64,000 nt of DNA, taken from Desmodesmus armatus. Its lineage: Eukaryota; Chlorophyta; Chlorophyceae; Sphaeropleales; Scenedesmaceae. Position numbers and translations under genes: made by a program. Location of the stretch: assembly GCA_007449985.2 (NCBI GenBank), contig VIIQ02000112.1, positions 240,001-304,000 on the forward strand, read 5' to 3'. This document shows positions 32,301 to 42,737 of the stretch, piece after piece. Positions within the stretch are counted from its first letter, which is position 1, and every line of letters begins with the position of its first letter. The notes beneath the pieces were generated by a model. The model worked only from the letters and a program-made list of their open reading frames with translations, did no database searches and was not told the DNA's origin.

Positions 32301-35300
32301 ACACATGCGCACCAAGCAGCCCATGGACCCACAGGAAGGTATGTATGAACGTAGCTATCCTGCTGAATCTGATTGGCCAGCCAGATGTGCATTCGCTGGC
32401 CAGTATCCAGCTGCTGGAGATCTCACCGTGACTGGCATGCCTCATAAACACATGCGCAGCAACTGGCCAACAGGTCTCGTTGTCATTGGTTGGAGACACT
32501 CCATCTTACTGTGTTGTGTTGTGACATGTCGTGCGGTGTGCTGTGCTGTGCTGTGGTGTGCTGTGCTGCAGCCATGCGGCTGTGGCAGGAGCAGATGCTC
32601 AAGTCACGCCAGCTGGTGCTGGCTCAGCAGGCCAAGTCGGCAGTGCAGCAGGCAAACAAGGCGCAGCGAGAGGTGAGCTGGTGTCAGCACAGGGCAGTGA
32701 GTCGTGCAGAGATGCTGTGTTCACTTGTAGAGGCATCATGCTGAGTGCAAGGAGGGATTGCTGCGTCCTGCTGCGGCGGGTGCCGTGACTGCCCAACAGT
32801 CAAGTGCAGTGTGGGGCATTGGAACCATGACTGACCCATGTTTTGTTTGCTTGGGTGCTTTCACGCATTTCTCTGCTGCGCTCCCTGCATGTGTTCCAAC
32901 CTGTGCTGTATAATGTGGGAACCTGGCTGCGACGCAAGTTGGAAGCCGGAGAGCGTGCTGCTTCGCAATCTCTCTCTCTCTCCGGCTTTGCTGCTCCTCA
33001 CACAGCAGCACTGCCTACACAGCAGCACTCATGCATGTGTTGCACAACTATGCCAAAAACTGACACACCCCTCCCTCCCTCTTTCTGTGCCTGCCTGCCT
33101 GCCGTCTGTTTTTGACCCCCCCCCCTTCCTGCTGTCACCAGTTGTACATCGGCAACCTGGCAGCGGGTCAGGTGACTGAGGGGATGCTGCAGCAGGTGTT
33201 CAACAGCGCTCTCATTGCCGCCTTCCCCGATGCTGGCAGGCCGGGATGTGACCCAGTCATCAAGGTAAGGCTGCTTGTTGGTTGCAGTCATGTTCCCAGT
33301 CGTGCGTGAGTGAATGGAGCGGGTGTTGGTGTTGGGTGCAGACAAGTTGTGTTTGGGAAAGAGAAGCCTGCCACCTGAAGGTATGGTCTGGGTGATGATA
33401 ACAGTGGGTGAGATTGAGTAAGTTGGGGGGTTGGTGAGACAGCGCACTCGTTGCCACCTCCTCAATTTTCTGCCAGGCCAGACATTGAGCCTGCCATCAA
33501 GGTAGGCCGAAAGGTAATGGCTCCTTGGTAATGGCTTGCTTGATCAACTTCAGATGCCCTGCTCATCACAAACCCTCCTGTCATGTTCCCTTAGTGTCTC
33601 TGATGGTTATCGTGGACATCAATGCCCTGTGTTGGTAGCAAGTACGCTTGGGTGTGGATACCGATCTTGATTGCACCTGATTGGAAGCAATTCAATTACA
33701 ATGGGGTGAGCCTACACCAGTACTGGGTGGAGGCTCACCCCATTGTGACTGGATTGCCTTCAATCAGGTGCAATCACGCTCGGGATCCACATATCGAGCT
33801 TGATTGCGTATGATCACACTCAAGGTGTATGATCACAAGATCATGGCCTCCCCTACCTCCCCACGCGCATCCACTCTGACGGGCGCTGTGGCTTCATCGG
33901 GTACCGCGCGCTGTGGTACGGCACATAGCTTCTGAACCCCCTCAATAACGTGTTGCAGGCAAGCTCAGCTTGTTGCCAGCCTTGTGCCTGTGTCCTTGTC
34001 CACACGCACACACACACACCCTCTCTCGCACAGGCCAACATCCACTCTGACGGGCGCTACGGCTTCATCGAGTTCCGCTCCGCCGAGTATGCCACAGCAG
34101 CGCTGGAGCTCAACGGCCAGATCAACCTGATGAACCAGGCACTCAGCATTGGGCGGCCAGCAAGCTACGTGGACCCAAACAAGGTGTGCAGGACGCGCTT
34201 GCAGATGCTGCAACAGGCAAAGTAGTTGTCATTTGCAACACACATAAGTTTCCAAATTCACGCCTGCTGCCTGGGTCGTGGATCGCCGTCTGTACAACCG
34301 TTAGATCACGCCAGGATAAACCTGGGCGGGTTGCTCCTTGTTATGGCAGTTATCGTCTGATAATGTCTGGAACTGGAGCCATCCCATCGTGCAAGACTTC
34401 ATCATATCAATACCCCATCCCCATCTCTGTTCCTACCCCCGCAGGTCAATGCTGCAGCAGCACAGGCCGAGGCTGCCCTCACAGCCTTCCAGCAGGGCCT
34501 GCCCCTCCCTCCCTCCGCCGTCGACCTCCCCAGCGCCCTCGCCCCCGGCTCGGCAGGCGCAGCCATGGCAGCAGCAGGCAACCTGGTCGCCGGGGGTCAC
34601 AACGCAGCAGCGGGGGTGCCTGCAGCTGCTGCTGTGGTGCCTGGGGTTCTGCCGGCAGTGGGGGGCTTCCTGGGCGCAGGGCTGCTGCCGACGCAGTTTG
34701 TGTGTGTGAATGGGATGATCAGCGGAGCAGTGCTGGAAGATGATGAGGAATATGAGGAGGTGAGGGGTTATATGATGTGTAGGTAGTTGAGCGGCTATGT
34801 TATGTAGGGTGATATAGGGGGCTGTACTGCTTGGGGGCTGCGCATGTGCAGGGGCTATTGGTTCAAACTGGGGTAAGCTGATGGGTGCAAGTGTGGAGGT
34901 CGTCTGATCGCGGCGGGGTCTGGTGGTGTTGGAGCAGGGGTTGAACTGGATCGGCTGTAGGGTTTGTTTGGGGGCAAGATGGAGATCAAGATGTAGCACG
35001 TGGGGTGAACAGGGCCGGAGCCCAGAGTGTTGGTGGTGGCCCAACGACGGTTCAAGCTGATGCGGTCTTGAAGGGTGTAAGGTCTGTGATTTTGAACCCG
35101 CGGGGGGGGGGGGGGCGTTGGTGTTGCTCACTGGCAAGGGTGTGAAACAGATTGACACAAGCAGGATGGGGGTTGGCAGGTCTGCCCCAATGGCACACGC
35201 CTCTCTGTCTTGAGGGCTGCTATATGCTTTTGATGTGCCTTTGCAGCGCGAGTGCAAGCAGCAGTGCTGCCGGAAACAGCCAGCAGCAGCTGTGCTGGAG

Positions 35301-37702
35301 TGCTGCTTTTCCTCCCTTGCTGCCGGGTCCTGTGCCTTTGCAGGCTGCTGTGCTGTGCTGTGCTGTGCTGTGTCCATGCTGCCTTTCCTGTGATTCTGCA
35401 GCACTGTTGCCGCTTTGGTGTTGGTAGGGGTGTGGCTTGGGTGTCAACAGCAATAGCAGTTGCCTTCTGCACAATTCGGCAGGCGCTTTCCAATGCTACA
35501 GTGCACAAGCACAGCTAGAAGAGTGTGCCGGAGGGGGGAGATCGTATATTCAGGGCTGTTGTGCAGGCTCCGTGCAGCAGACTGCAGGTTGTGCGCAGCA
35601 CATGTGCAGAGGATCAGAAGCACGAGACATACCATATTGTTGGGGCGCAACGCCCATCTAGCGTCAGGATGGAGGCAAGTCACATGCCGTGCGCTTGTGC
35701 TGTGCCTTTGCAGTGTGACGGGCTGATAAAGGGCAACACATCAGGGCGGGAGCGCTGGGAGTGCTGCTGCTGTCATGCCTTGCTGCTGCTTGCTGTGCCT
35801 ATGCAGTCCCACCCCTCTCCTGCTATTGAACCGCACCGTTGGGCACTTACTGCCAGCCACTGGCGTGGGGCGCCGCTGGGGACGGGTTGGGCGGTGCAGC
35901 GATGGTTGGGTTGGGCATCTGCCGGCAGCCCCTGTTTGATTCGAGCACAGCTGTTGGCTTGTTTGCAGTGTGCTTGCATCCTTGAAGGCAGATTGAGCGC
36001 TGAAGCGCCCAGGAGCTGATGCAGCACACCCTCAGCAGCTGTAGCACCGCCGATCAGTCGGTGGTGGTGCAGACGCCATCAGTTTCTTTGGCCTGTGCGC
36101 GGGCTCACCGGCTCACCTCCTGCTGTGCTGTTCTTTCCCTTGTCCCTTTGCGTGCCTTTGCTTCCTTTTCCCCCTCACCTTCCCCCGCTGCTGTCCCCAG
36201 GTGCTGCTGGACCTGCGTGAGGAGTGTGACAAGTATGGCAGTGTGACGGATGTGGTCATCCCACGCCCGGCAGACCCCAAGACCGCACGCGCGCTGCACG
36301 GCACTGGCAACTTCGGCAAGGTGAGCACGGTTGCTACCGGCAGAGGCTGTTTTCGTCACCAGTGGCTGACTTGGCCGTTTGCACATGCTTGTTGACAGCA
36401 GCCGCCAGCTGCAGTGCTGGCTAGGCGTGTCAGGCTTGGAGCGGCAAAGATACTGTCCCAAAAGCACACCCGTGCTTTCGCAAACACCAACGGAGCGTCA
36501 TGTCACAGTTTGACCGACCATCCCTGTGTGTCTTGCCTCCTGGCTGCACTAATCTGGAAGCACACTGAGTGTGTGTGACAAGCTGTTGGTGGTGGGGTTT
36601 GTCCGCACGGCCCCCTTCCATGCTGGTTGCGTCCGCACAGCCCCCTTCCATGCTGGTTGCGTCCCTCCGTGGCTGGAGTCATTTGCAGCATTGCTGCTCG
36701 CGCACCCTGTGTAACACCTTGTTCTCATCTCCCCTGGCTGCCTTCCACGCAGGCGTTTGTGGCCTTCCAGGATGCAGTTGAGGCTGCCAAGGCCCGTGAG
36801 CGCATCAACGGCCGCATGTTTGCTGGCAGCCTGGTGACAGTGGCCTACATCTCACAGGTACACCATAGTTATGCTGACAAATGGACCCCAACAGACCATG
36901 TGAATGCTGCTGTGCCCATTCCGGTGTCGCACTTGGCAGCGGGAATGTCTGTCGTGCCCATTCTTATTGGGATGATGTACTGTCCAAGCATGGCGTCTTC
37001 ACTTTTTTCACTGCACCTGGTGACCATGGCCGGCATGTCACAAGGCACTATGGCGATGTATGTCTCTGGAAGGGATTAGGGGTTGCAAATTTTGATACTG
37101 CTCAGATACACCTGGCTTGCTCATCACCACATATTTGTGAGTATGCTCAGTGCATCATGTTCTTCTACACTCTCTTCCAGGCGGAGTACGAGGCAGCAAA
37201 GGCGGCAGCAGCACCAGCAGGAGCAGCCGCCGCTGCTGCTGATGACACCGCTGCCAGTGTGGCTGCTGTGGGACTGGTGGATCATGGCAGCCCCAGCCCA
37301 GACCGCAACGGGAAGGAGGCTGAGGTAAGGTTGTCCTGGCGGAAATGGAGGGGGGGGGGGTCGAGGTGGGGCTGGGGCGTGTGCTGCTGTTGGTGTGTCT
37401 CGGTTGCGTCCAAGCAGAGCAGGCTTGCCACCGGTAAGGCTTATGAGGAGACATCAAGGTGTTATACGCTGCATGGACGCAGCCAGCATAGCAGCGTGGC
37501 AGCAGTGCATGGCCCACATCGACCGCAGCGAGTTGTTTCCTGTGTTTTCTGCTTGCAGGCTCCTGAGGATGGAGGGGCGCAGGCCAAGGCTGAGGATGCA
37601 GCAGCAGCTGCAGCAGAGGCGCAGCAGAATGGAGACGCAGAGGCGTCGGCAGAGTTTGCTGCGGCGGCAGAGGGCGCTGCTGCAGCAGACATGCAGGAGT
37701 GA
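26370..37702 (+). CDS. U2AF65-like: U2AF large-subunit-like splicing factor (RS, RRM, UHM)
   Basis: Likely binds the 3' splice-site region in early spliceosome assembly in the nucleus. Fourteen exons join in phase: 26370-26488, 26758-26817, 27091-27213, 27807-27845, 31594-31667, 32270-32338, 32572-32672, 33142-33264, 34034-34183, 34445-34759, 36201-36320, 36753-36857, 37181-37324, 37559-37702; 561 residues. Residues 1-115 form an RS domain (RSRSRDRRRRSRSRSRSRDR). A linker follows (ATNDPFAHMRTKQPMDPQEA), then an RRM: LYIGNLAAGQVTE and YGFIEFRSAEYATAALELNG, ending SIGRPASYVDP. A 70-residue Ala/Gly/Pro linker precedes a U2AF-homology motif: DDEEYEEVLLDLREECDKYG, VVIPRP, and INGRMFAGSLVTVAYIS with the R-x-F signature. 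The last 95 residues are Ala-rich and acidic. Canonical U2AF65 has a second RRM between these domains; it is absent here. Introns hold repeats and a LINE. Confidence 0.9.
27159..27845 (+). repeat. Triplicated RS-exon end in the U2AF-like gene
   Basis: The end of exon 27091-27213 and its intron start (GGTTACCAGGGGGCAACAGGTGT) recur at about 27483-27580. That copy has lost one base (CGCTTCCGC to CGCTTCGC), so its RS frame is broken. A third copy is exon 27807-27845 (SHSRGFYRSSRSN), which keeps phase and good splice sites. Intron text between copies (GGCATGTG, ATGGCGTGCAGCAT) is repeated as well. Period is about 320 bp. Confidence 0.8.
28000..30360 (+). repeat. Tandem array of about 277-bp units in the large U2AF-like intron
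   Basis: The marker (C/T)ATGGCCAGCTGGTGG or close variants occurs at about 28071, 28432, 28709, 28989, 29246, 29508 and 30341. A second marker, GCTTTGCTAGATATATCTTTGG or variants, occurs at about 28303, 28575 and 28856. Units also share GGCAAGGCATCAGCGACAGC. The array sits in intron 27846-31593 and is interrupted by a LINE fragment. Confidence 0.75.
29570..30285 (+). mobile_element. Non-LTR retrotransposon 3' fragment (family C)
   Basis: A 5'-truncated LINE lying in sense orientation in the U2AF-like intron. Its frame from about 29730 to 30223 encodes the C-terminal end of a reverse transcriptase polyprotein, with the zinc-knuckle CQLCGEGVGDEFHVVFEC, then MRQFMAQNPRWVASFINAC and an acidic tail (DSSEEFVDCFDAEFDEVLD) before a TGA. 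A short 3' UTR leads to a three-unit ACTGTA-type tail at 30267-30289. The 5' boundary is estimated from where the surrounding 277-bp repeat text stops. The frame upstream of 29730 is broken. Confidence 0.75.
30900..31166. repeat. Large foldback with coding-like arms
   Basis: The left arm 30900-31030 is the imperfect reverse complement of 31045-31166. Read outward from the centre, each arm has SSKGGN, a Ser/Asn run and GEPVLGAV followed by PRRTS. The left arm has an extra inserted GCTGCTGTTGCCGCCCTT unit. It lies in a U2AF-like intron. Confidence 0.7.
31437..31617 (+). repeat. Duplicated acceptor and exon start (U2AF-like exon 5)
   Basis: 31437-31490 and 31564-31617 share GTGTGCTGCT, a (C/G)TTGCAG acceptor and AGCCCCAGCCT(T/G)GAGGG. 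The downstream copy begins real exon 31594-31667 (SRSRSPSLEGGYRPRKRQ). The upstream copy would read SPSRSPSLEGP but has no convincing donor. Offset is 127 bp. Confidence 0.75.
33472..33925 (+). repeat. Copies of U2AF-like exon 8 end and exon 9 start inside one intron
   Basis: 33474-33510 resembles the end of exon 33142-33264: CCAGGCC(A/G)G, then CATCAAGGTA(A/G)G with its donor. 33868-33899 repeats the start of exon 34034-34183 (CATCCACTCTGACGGGCGCT) but carries substitutions and no acceptor. Between them lies a foldback, 33652-33713 with 33731-33792, loop 17 nt, about 52 of 62 positions paired. Confidence 0.75.
36556..36721 (+). mobile_element. LINE 3'-end relic (family A) in a U2AF-like intron
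   Basis: Diverged copy of the family A 3' end seen at 38141-38296: ATCTGGAAGCACACTGAGTG, then GTGGGGTTTGTCCG, ending GTGTAACACCTT. A 28-bp piece (GTCCGCAC(G/A)GCCCCCTTCC) is tandemly doubled. Confidence 0.75.
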
Positions 37703-38140
37703 AATTGCAGGGTGGCAGTGGTCTGAGGTTGACAGCAGCAGCAGCAGCAGCAGCGGCAAAGCGGGAGGCCTGAGGCAGCTGGCCCCTGCTTGCCGTGAAA
37801 TTCAGGACAGCGTGTCCTGATGATCGTTGTTTGAATCGGGCACAGAGTCATCTGCTGTGGTGCGGTCGTGTTTTTTGTGACCATTGTGTGAGTGTGCTGC
37901 AGTCGGACGGCTGCAATAGATGATGTGGGTCTTTGTGTGGCGGCAGTTGTGCAGGTGTGGTTCGCAAGGGGTTTGTTGATTGATATGGCAGTGTGATTGT
38001 GAGTCGCTGCACAAGGTGTGGCGGAGGTCCTTCTGTGGCTCTTTTGCCTTGGTTGGTGTCATGTGTCAAGTAACAATGCTGCCAGAATATGTGCAGGCTG
38101 TGGTGAAGGTATGCAGCATATGTGTTATTCCACATCCAGC

Positions 38141-38296
38141 TCTGTGTTCGCAATCTGGAAGCACACTGAGTGTGCGTGACAAGCTTTTGATGGTGGGGTT
38201 TGTCCGAACGGCCCCCTTCCGTGCTGGTTGTGTCCATCCGTGGCTGGGTTCAGTTGCAACGTAGTTGCTTGAGAAACCCGTGTAACACCTTCATTC
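38141..38296 (+). mobile_element. Short LINE 3' fragment (family A) with target-site duplication
   Basis: A strongly 5'-truncated insert ending in GTGTAACACCTTCATTC. It is flanked by the 14-bp direct repeat ATTCCACATCCAGC at 38127-38140 and 38297-38310, the expected mark of target-primed insertion. Confidence 0.85.
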
Positions 38297-38348
38297 ATTC
38301 CACATCCAGCCTTGCCTCCTGCCACAGTGGCGACAGCAGCTGGCAGGT

Positions 38349-38869
38349 AGAAGAAGAAGAAGGGGTTACAGGGCGACACACGCAGCTACGCTGCAACGAC
38401 ACCCAGCATCGGAAGGGAACCAAAGTCCTTTGCAGGACCCACAAGGACGGGAACAGACAGCACAGAAAGGAGAGAACCCGCCACCATAGATGTCTGCAGA
38501 GGAGACTGTCTGAAAGGAGGGGACCACAGGCAAGGCTTCAACCCCACAAAGCCAGCCACACAGACAAGAGGGCTTCCACCAGTACCAAGCCGAACACACA
38601 CCCCCATGCCCCCGGGGCGACCACTTCGAACACAATGTGGAAGAAAGGCTCCAGCTGTGCTGCGATACACACCCCCAAGACAGGTGCCCGGGGTGTCAGA
38701 GCGACACCTTTGTATACCGGGCTGCCCCAAGTCAGCGCGCCCAAGCACCTGCACCGTTCACAGGCCAGCAACACTGCCCCCTACAACCAGGCCCAAGGCC
38801 ACTGCACGGCCCTTGCCTGCGTTCTGCTGCCACTGCTGCTGCACACCAGCACCTGCCTGCTGACTCAAA
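38349..38869 (-). mobile_element. LINE 3' fragment (family B) with target-site duplication
   Basis: On the minus strand the insert ends in GTAACCC followed by a TTC repeat tail (plus strand GAAGAAGAAG at 38350). It shares its 3' end with 42553-42717. A 12-bp direct repeat, CAGCTGGCAGGT, flanks it at 38337-38348 and 38870-38881. Only short frames remain. Confidence 0.8.
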
Positions 38870-39038
38870 CAGCTGGCAGGTGGTTGTTCTTCGTGTGAAG
38901 TGTGTGATTTGTTACAAGAGGCCCCGTGCATTCGGGACTTTGTCCCCCAGTATTACTGCCTTTACTAGCAGGAACAGGGCCTCTCGGCAGTAGTAGTGGT
39001 ATGAAGGTGTTACAGTAGTAGTGGTAGTCGTGTTGGGG

Positions 39039-39796
39039 AATGAATGAATGAAGGTGTTACACGGGTTTCTCAAGCAACTACGTTGCAACTGAACCCAGCC
39101 ACGGATGGACACAACCAGCACGGAAGGGGGCCGTTCGGACAAACCCCACCATCAAAAGCTTGTCACGCACACTCAGTGTGCTTCCAGATTGCGAACACAG
39201 AGATATAATACACTGGAAGGACTGAATGGCGCCAACGGCACTGCTTCTCGCACCTGCAGGGTTGCGACAAGAAAGGGCGGACGGAACAGAAAACAGCGAA
39301 CACACAGCTGCGAGCCACAAAACACTCCCACATGTTGCAGTGGGCGCACGTGGGGGCAACTTCACCGACACCACCAGTCGCTGCACTGTTCACAAGCCAG
39401 CAGGATAGAAGTCACACAGCAGCCAGCAACTCACATGTCACCACATGCAGAAGCTCAATGCCTAACTACCCGCAAACCGTTGCCTCCTGACAGCACCACA
39501 TGCCATGCAATGAAAGGCTGCTGTGTGAGCGCAAGCCCCTGCGCCCGCTTAGGGATGATTGCAGAAACCGCAAAGTCAGCCAAGACGCGCCAAAACTCCC
39601 CAACAGCAGCACGCCCTGCAATGCGCTCTACCGTCAGCAGAGGCAACGCAGGACCTTCTGCTGCCACAGCCCACGCCACTCTGCGGCCGAAGTCAACAGC
39701 ACCGATGCCAGCCAGACACACCATGTCCCACACAATATGATGCAACCGGGGATGAGGTTTCACCCCCATCCACAAAGCTGCACACTGCAGGCCGCG
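39039..39796 (-). mobile_element. LINE 3' fragment (family A), nearly identical to 43712-44462
   Basis: 5'-truncated copy in minus orientation. The minus frame down to 39455 encodes the conserved C-terminus of algal LINE polyproteins (LHHIVWDMVCLAGIGAVDFG, GRAAVGEFWRVLADFA). The 3' end is GTGTAACACC with a TTCA tail. The 12-bp direct repeat GTCGTGTTGGGG flanks it at 39027-39038 and 39797-39808. Confidence 0.85.
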
Positions 39797-39919
39797 GTCG
39801 TGTTGGGGGCGGCAAAAATCGCAGTCGGTGCTAAACCCCGACGACTTCGTTTTTCATATAGTCGCAAATTTCGTCAATATGCAGACCTCCATCCTAACAG
39901 CATTCAGAGCCTGCTTGAG

Positions 39920-40002
39920 ATAACTGAACGCATGTGGCAAAGGCGGTCAGGGTTCGCTTGTGGGCGGTGAGATTGCCGGTTCGATGCCTGGGTAGGCCAA
40001 AA
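39920..40002 (+). other. tRNA-like pol III box sequence within a repeat
   Basis: TGGCAAAGGCGG resembles an A box and GGTTCGATGCC is a perfect B box, about 45 bp apart. The second copy of the repeat has the same boxes at about 44867-44930 (TGGCAGAGGCGG, GGTTCGATGCC). Acceptor stems do not pair, so these look like tRNA-derived (SINE-like) segments rather than tRNA genes. Confidence 0.5.
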
Positions 40003-41891
40003 CTTATTGTTTTGTGTCCCCACCACCAATAAAGAGCCGCCGTCACAAGCAGCATTAGTATAATGATGTAATATTTAGCAGCAATCCACCCACGAGCCCG
40101 CACCTGCCCTGCCAACAGAGCTTGAATGAGGTATGCTATGGGTTGGCCTCTGCAGCTGTCAACGGCTGCAGGCACATCCCAAATAAGCCCCTCAGCTGTC
40201 ACCCAAACAGTACTCTGCTTGATTTCAAAATGTGCAATACACAGCCTCGTCGTCAACACCTGTGGGCCGCTGGAGTCAACAGCTTTCAAGGTGTGCAGTA
40301 AATTTTTGAGGAGTCAGAAGTCATGGAGGAGTCCAAAGTCCCGGACTCGGCAGGCTGTGCATTGGAACTATGAGCATCCTCCTACTCACCATCCCCTAGC
40401 ACCCACTGGGTCCTTCAGTCCAGCACACAATTAGCGAGTCACTGGCGCACCCTTGGTCAATGATGCCCTAGTGGCCCAGCCGAGAGAATACCTGGCCAGC
40501 CCAAGTCTCATTGCCATTGTTCAAGTTGCCCAGTGTCACAATATTGGGCTTGGGTCAGCAGTGTGTGCGACAACAGTTGGTCATGGCTGTACAACGGCTG
40601 GTCATGGTTGCCATATGGCACCATGCATGGTATGCAACCGTGGCAAAGCAGAAGCTCATAGAGCAGCATTGGCAATGCTTCACAAACTGAATTGGGTAGC
40701 ATTGGCTTTGTGATGCATTGCCAATGCTGCTCTTTGATAAAGCATGATGTTCCTTTTGGCATGGAGCCTCCAGGGAGCCGCTCTCGAAAAGATCTTGCCT
40801 TCCATTGTGTTGCTGTGTTCCGTCGCAGCGTGGCTGCTTTTGTGACCCGTACAACCCCCTTCTTCTGATTCAGGTGTAAACATCTCCATTCGCCCCAACA
40901 AGGCTACCCGGCAAGAGTGCCAGGACTGGCAGGGCTGCCAGCAGTGCGTCAAACAACACTAGGCGCCAGGATCAGCTCAAACCAGCCCTGCCGCAGGGTT
41001 CTGAATGTTCCAGGCGGGCCGCCAACAGCTGCTTGTGGGGTCTTGACAACCAATGCTGAGTGAAGCTTGAAGCTTTTCAAAAGAAGGCGGGCCTCGATCA
41101 TGCAAGACCGACGCTGGCACAGCTGCTTTGAAGGAATAAGGACGTGAATGATGATTCTCTTAGCATTAACCCCGCCAGTTCTGCGACATCGACCGAGGGA
41201 AGCAGGCGCTCGCCGACCCCATTGTCGCCAGCGACTGCCTGTGGATTTGTTTTAGCGACTTGTATTTTTATTGTGCAGCAGCAGTAAACGGCCAGGCTGA
41301 GGGCCTCCTGGAGCTGCAGCCCTCTTCGAGGGTGAAACAGAAAGACAAGTGTGTTGTGCAGCAAACATGCAAGCAGTGTGTTGACTATTTCGTTCATTCT
41401 CCTTGCACTTCATGCCTGCTGGGCTGCAGCTTGCTCACGACAGTTACTGCTGTTGCTGCATGGACACACCACCTGCAGCCAATCCTGTGCACGGTTCCCA
41501 GCCAACCGTTGGAGACTTACAAAGCATCAGAGCATACATTTGTCATGTCACATGACCCAACGTTGCCCCCATCACACTTTTGGCAACACCAGCAGAAAGA
41601 GAGCCACAAGAGCACAAAGGCAGGCGCGCAACATGTGCATGGTCAACCAACCCTTTCCACGCTGCTGCGGGCCATGTACAGGTAAGGCTATCCACAAGGC
41701 ACAACAGCTGCTGCAAACCACAACGCGCAGTAGCTGCTTGGGCACTCCGACATCACATCATGTTGGTCACCACCTCCCCAACTGCGCACAAGCAACCTTG
41801 AACCCCCAGCACACGATAGCAAACCTGGTGCAATCACGGCCAGCGGTGCCACTGCTGGAGTGGATTGAGTAGCACACTGCTGTGCCTCACG

Positions 41892-42535
41892 CTAGTGTAC
41901 AAGCTGCAGCGGCTGCAGCTGGCCAGGTGCTGGTGCTGGGCGGGCACCTGCTAGCAGTGCTGCAACCGCAAACTGCCGAGTGCGTTCCCAAGCCCGCTGC
42001 ATGTACTCCAGGTTGTCTGCTGTGCTGCTGCTGCTGCTGCTGCCGGCTGCGGCACCATCGTGTGGCCGCGCGCACATGTCAAGCAGGATGGCTCCGATCA
42101 GTGCCTCCATCCAGTCACCATATGACTTGAACAGAGGCGACTGGGCTGCATTTACACCCGCGTTTGCTGCTGCTTCTGCTGCTGCCTCTCCTTGCTGTTG
42201 CACATAGACAGGCTTCACTTGCTGGCCATGCTGTGCAGGTTTGTGGCCACAGCGCCCAGTCCTAGGACTGCATTGCTTGCCAGGATCGCATGCCGGCTGC
42301 CAAGGTATCCGTCGACGGCATGGTACACCCTGCAAGGGCTTGCTGCTGCACAACATGCCATGTTGACGGTCAACCCAATTGGGTTGCACGGTGCAACTTA
42401 CCAAACAACCTGTGCTATGTCATGTAGGCATATTCATGCTTCAGGTAGTACCTGCGTTTGTTGTTGTCGTAAACTGGCATCTTGCTGCTGTTGGCAGCAT
42501 TGGACACATGTGTCAGCATGTGCAGCCTGTACAGG
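41892..42535 (-). pseudogene. RNase III-domain-like gene, 3' part, with apparent frameshift
   Basis: Two exons on the minus strand: 42535-42452 (LYRLHMLTHVSNAANSS) and 42329-41892, joined in phase at an Arg codon. Exon 2 starts VYHAVDGYLGSRHAILASNA and runs to MASK, then meets TGA at 42217-42215. One base out of phase the reading continues VKPVYVQQQG and reaches YGDWMEALIGAILLD, the helix signature that closes RNase III domains (xDxxEALIGAxxLD). It ends GQLQPLQLVH at 41892. A one-base loss near 42217 explains the break, so this is either a young pseudogene or a sequence error. Upstream exons were not identified. The family could be a Dicer-like, mini-III or mL44-type protein; residues for the catalytic first half are not visible. 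Confidence 0.55.
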
Positions 42536-42552
42536 CTGCAGCAGAGTTGGTC

Positions 42553-42717
42553 AGTCTCCTCTGCAGACGCCTTTGGTGGGGGTCCTATCCTTTCCGTGCC
42601 ACGGAGAGTGTCTGTTCCCGTCCTTGCAGGTCCTGCAAATGATCCTGGTCACCCTCCCGATGCTGGTGTCAGTGCAGCGTAGCTGCGTGAACAGCCCTTG
42701 TAAACCCTTCTACTTCA
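42553..42717 (+). mobile_element. LINE 3' end (family B) next to an RNase III-like exon
   Basis: Sequence related to the family B 3' end at 38349-38560 in opposite orientation (TGTCTGTTCCCGTCCTTG, GCAGCGTAGCTGCGTG). It is flanked by AGTTGGTC at 42545-42552 and 42718-42725. The insert ends about 17 bp from the start of the RNase III-like exon 42535-42452. Confidence 0.65.
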
Positions 42718-42737
42718 AGTTGGTCGATTTAAAAGTC

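Larger units (their letters stand above)
37703..41891. other. Intergenic region filled with retroelement pieces
   Basis: Apart from the elements listed, 39809-40380 is a diverged direct repeat of 44744-45300 (shared ACCTCCATCCTA, ATAACTGAACGCAT, ACACAGCCTCGTCGTCA). A foldback lies at 40660-40686 with 40707-40733 (one mismatch, 20-nt loop). No host gene was recognised between 40740 and 41891; an open plus frame at 41260-41685 has no domain. Confidence 0.5.

Noticed and set aside
34433..35404. 323-codon open frame on the minus strand
   Set aside because: It overlaps U2AF-like exon 34445-34759 and intron, is His/Pro/Ser-rich and matches nothing.
39920..40002. tRNA gene
   Set aside because: A and B boxes are present but acceptor and anticodon stems do not pair, and the sequence is part of a diverged repeat.
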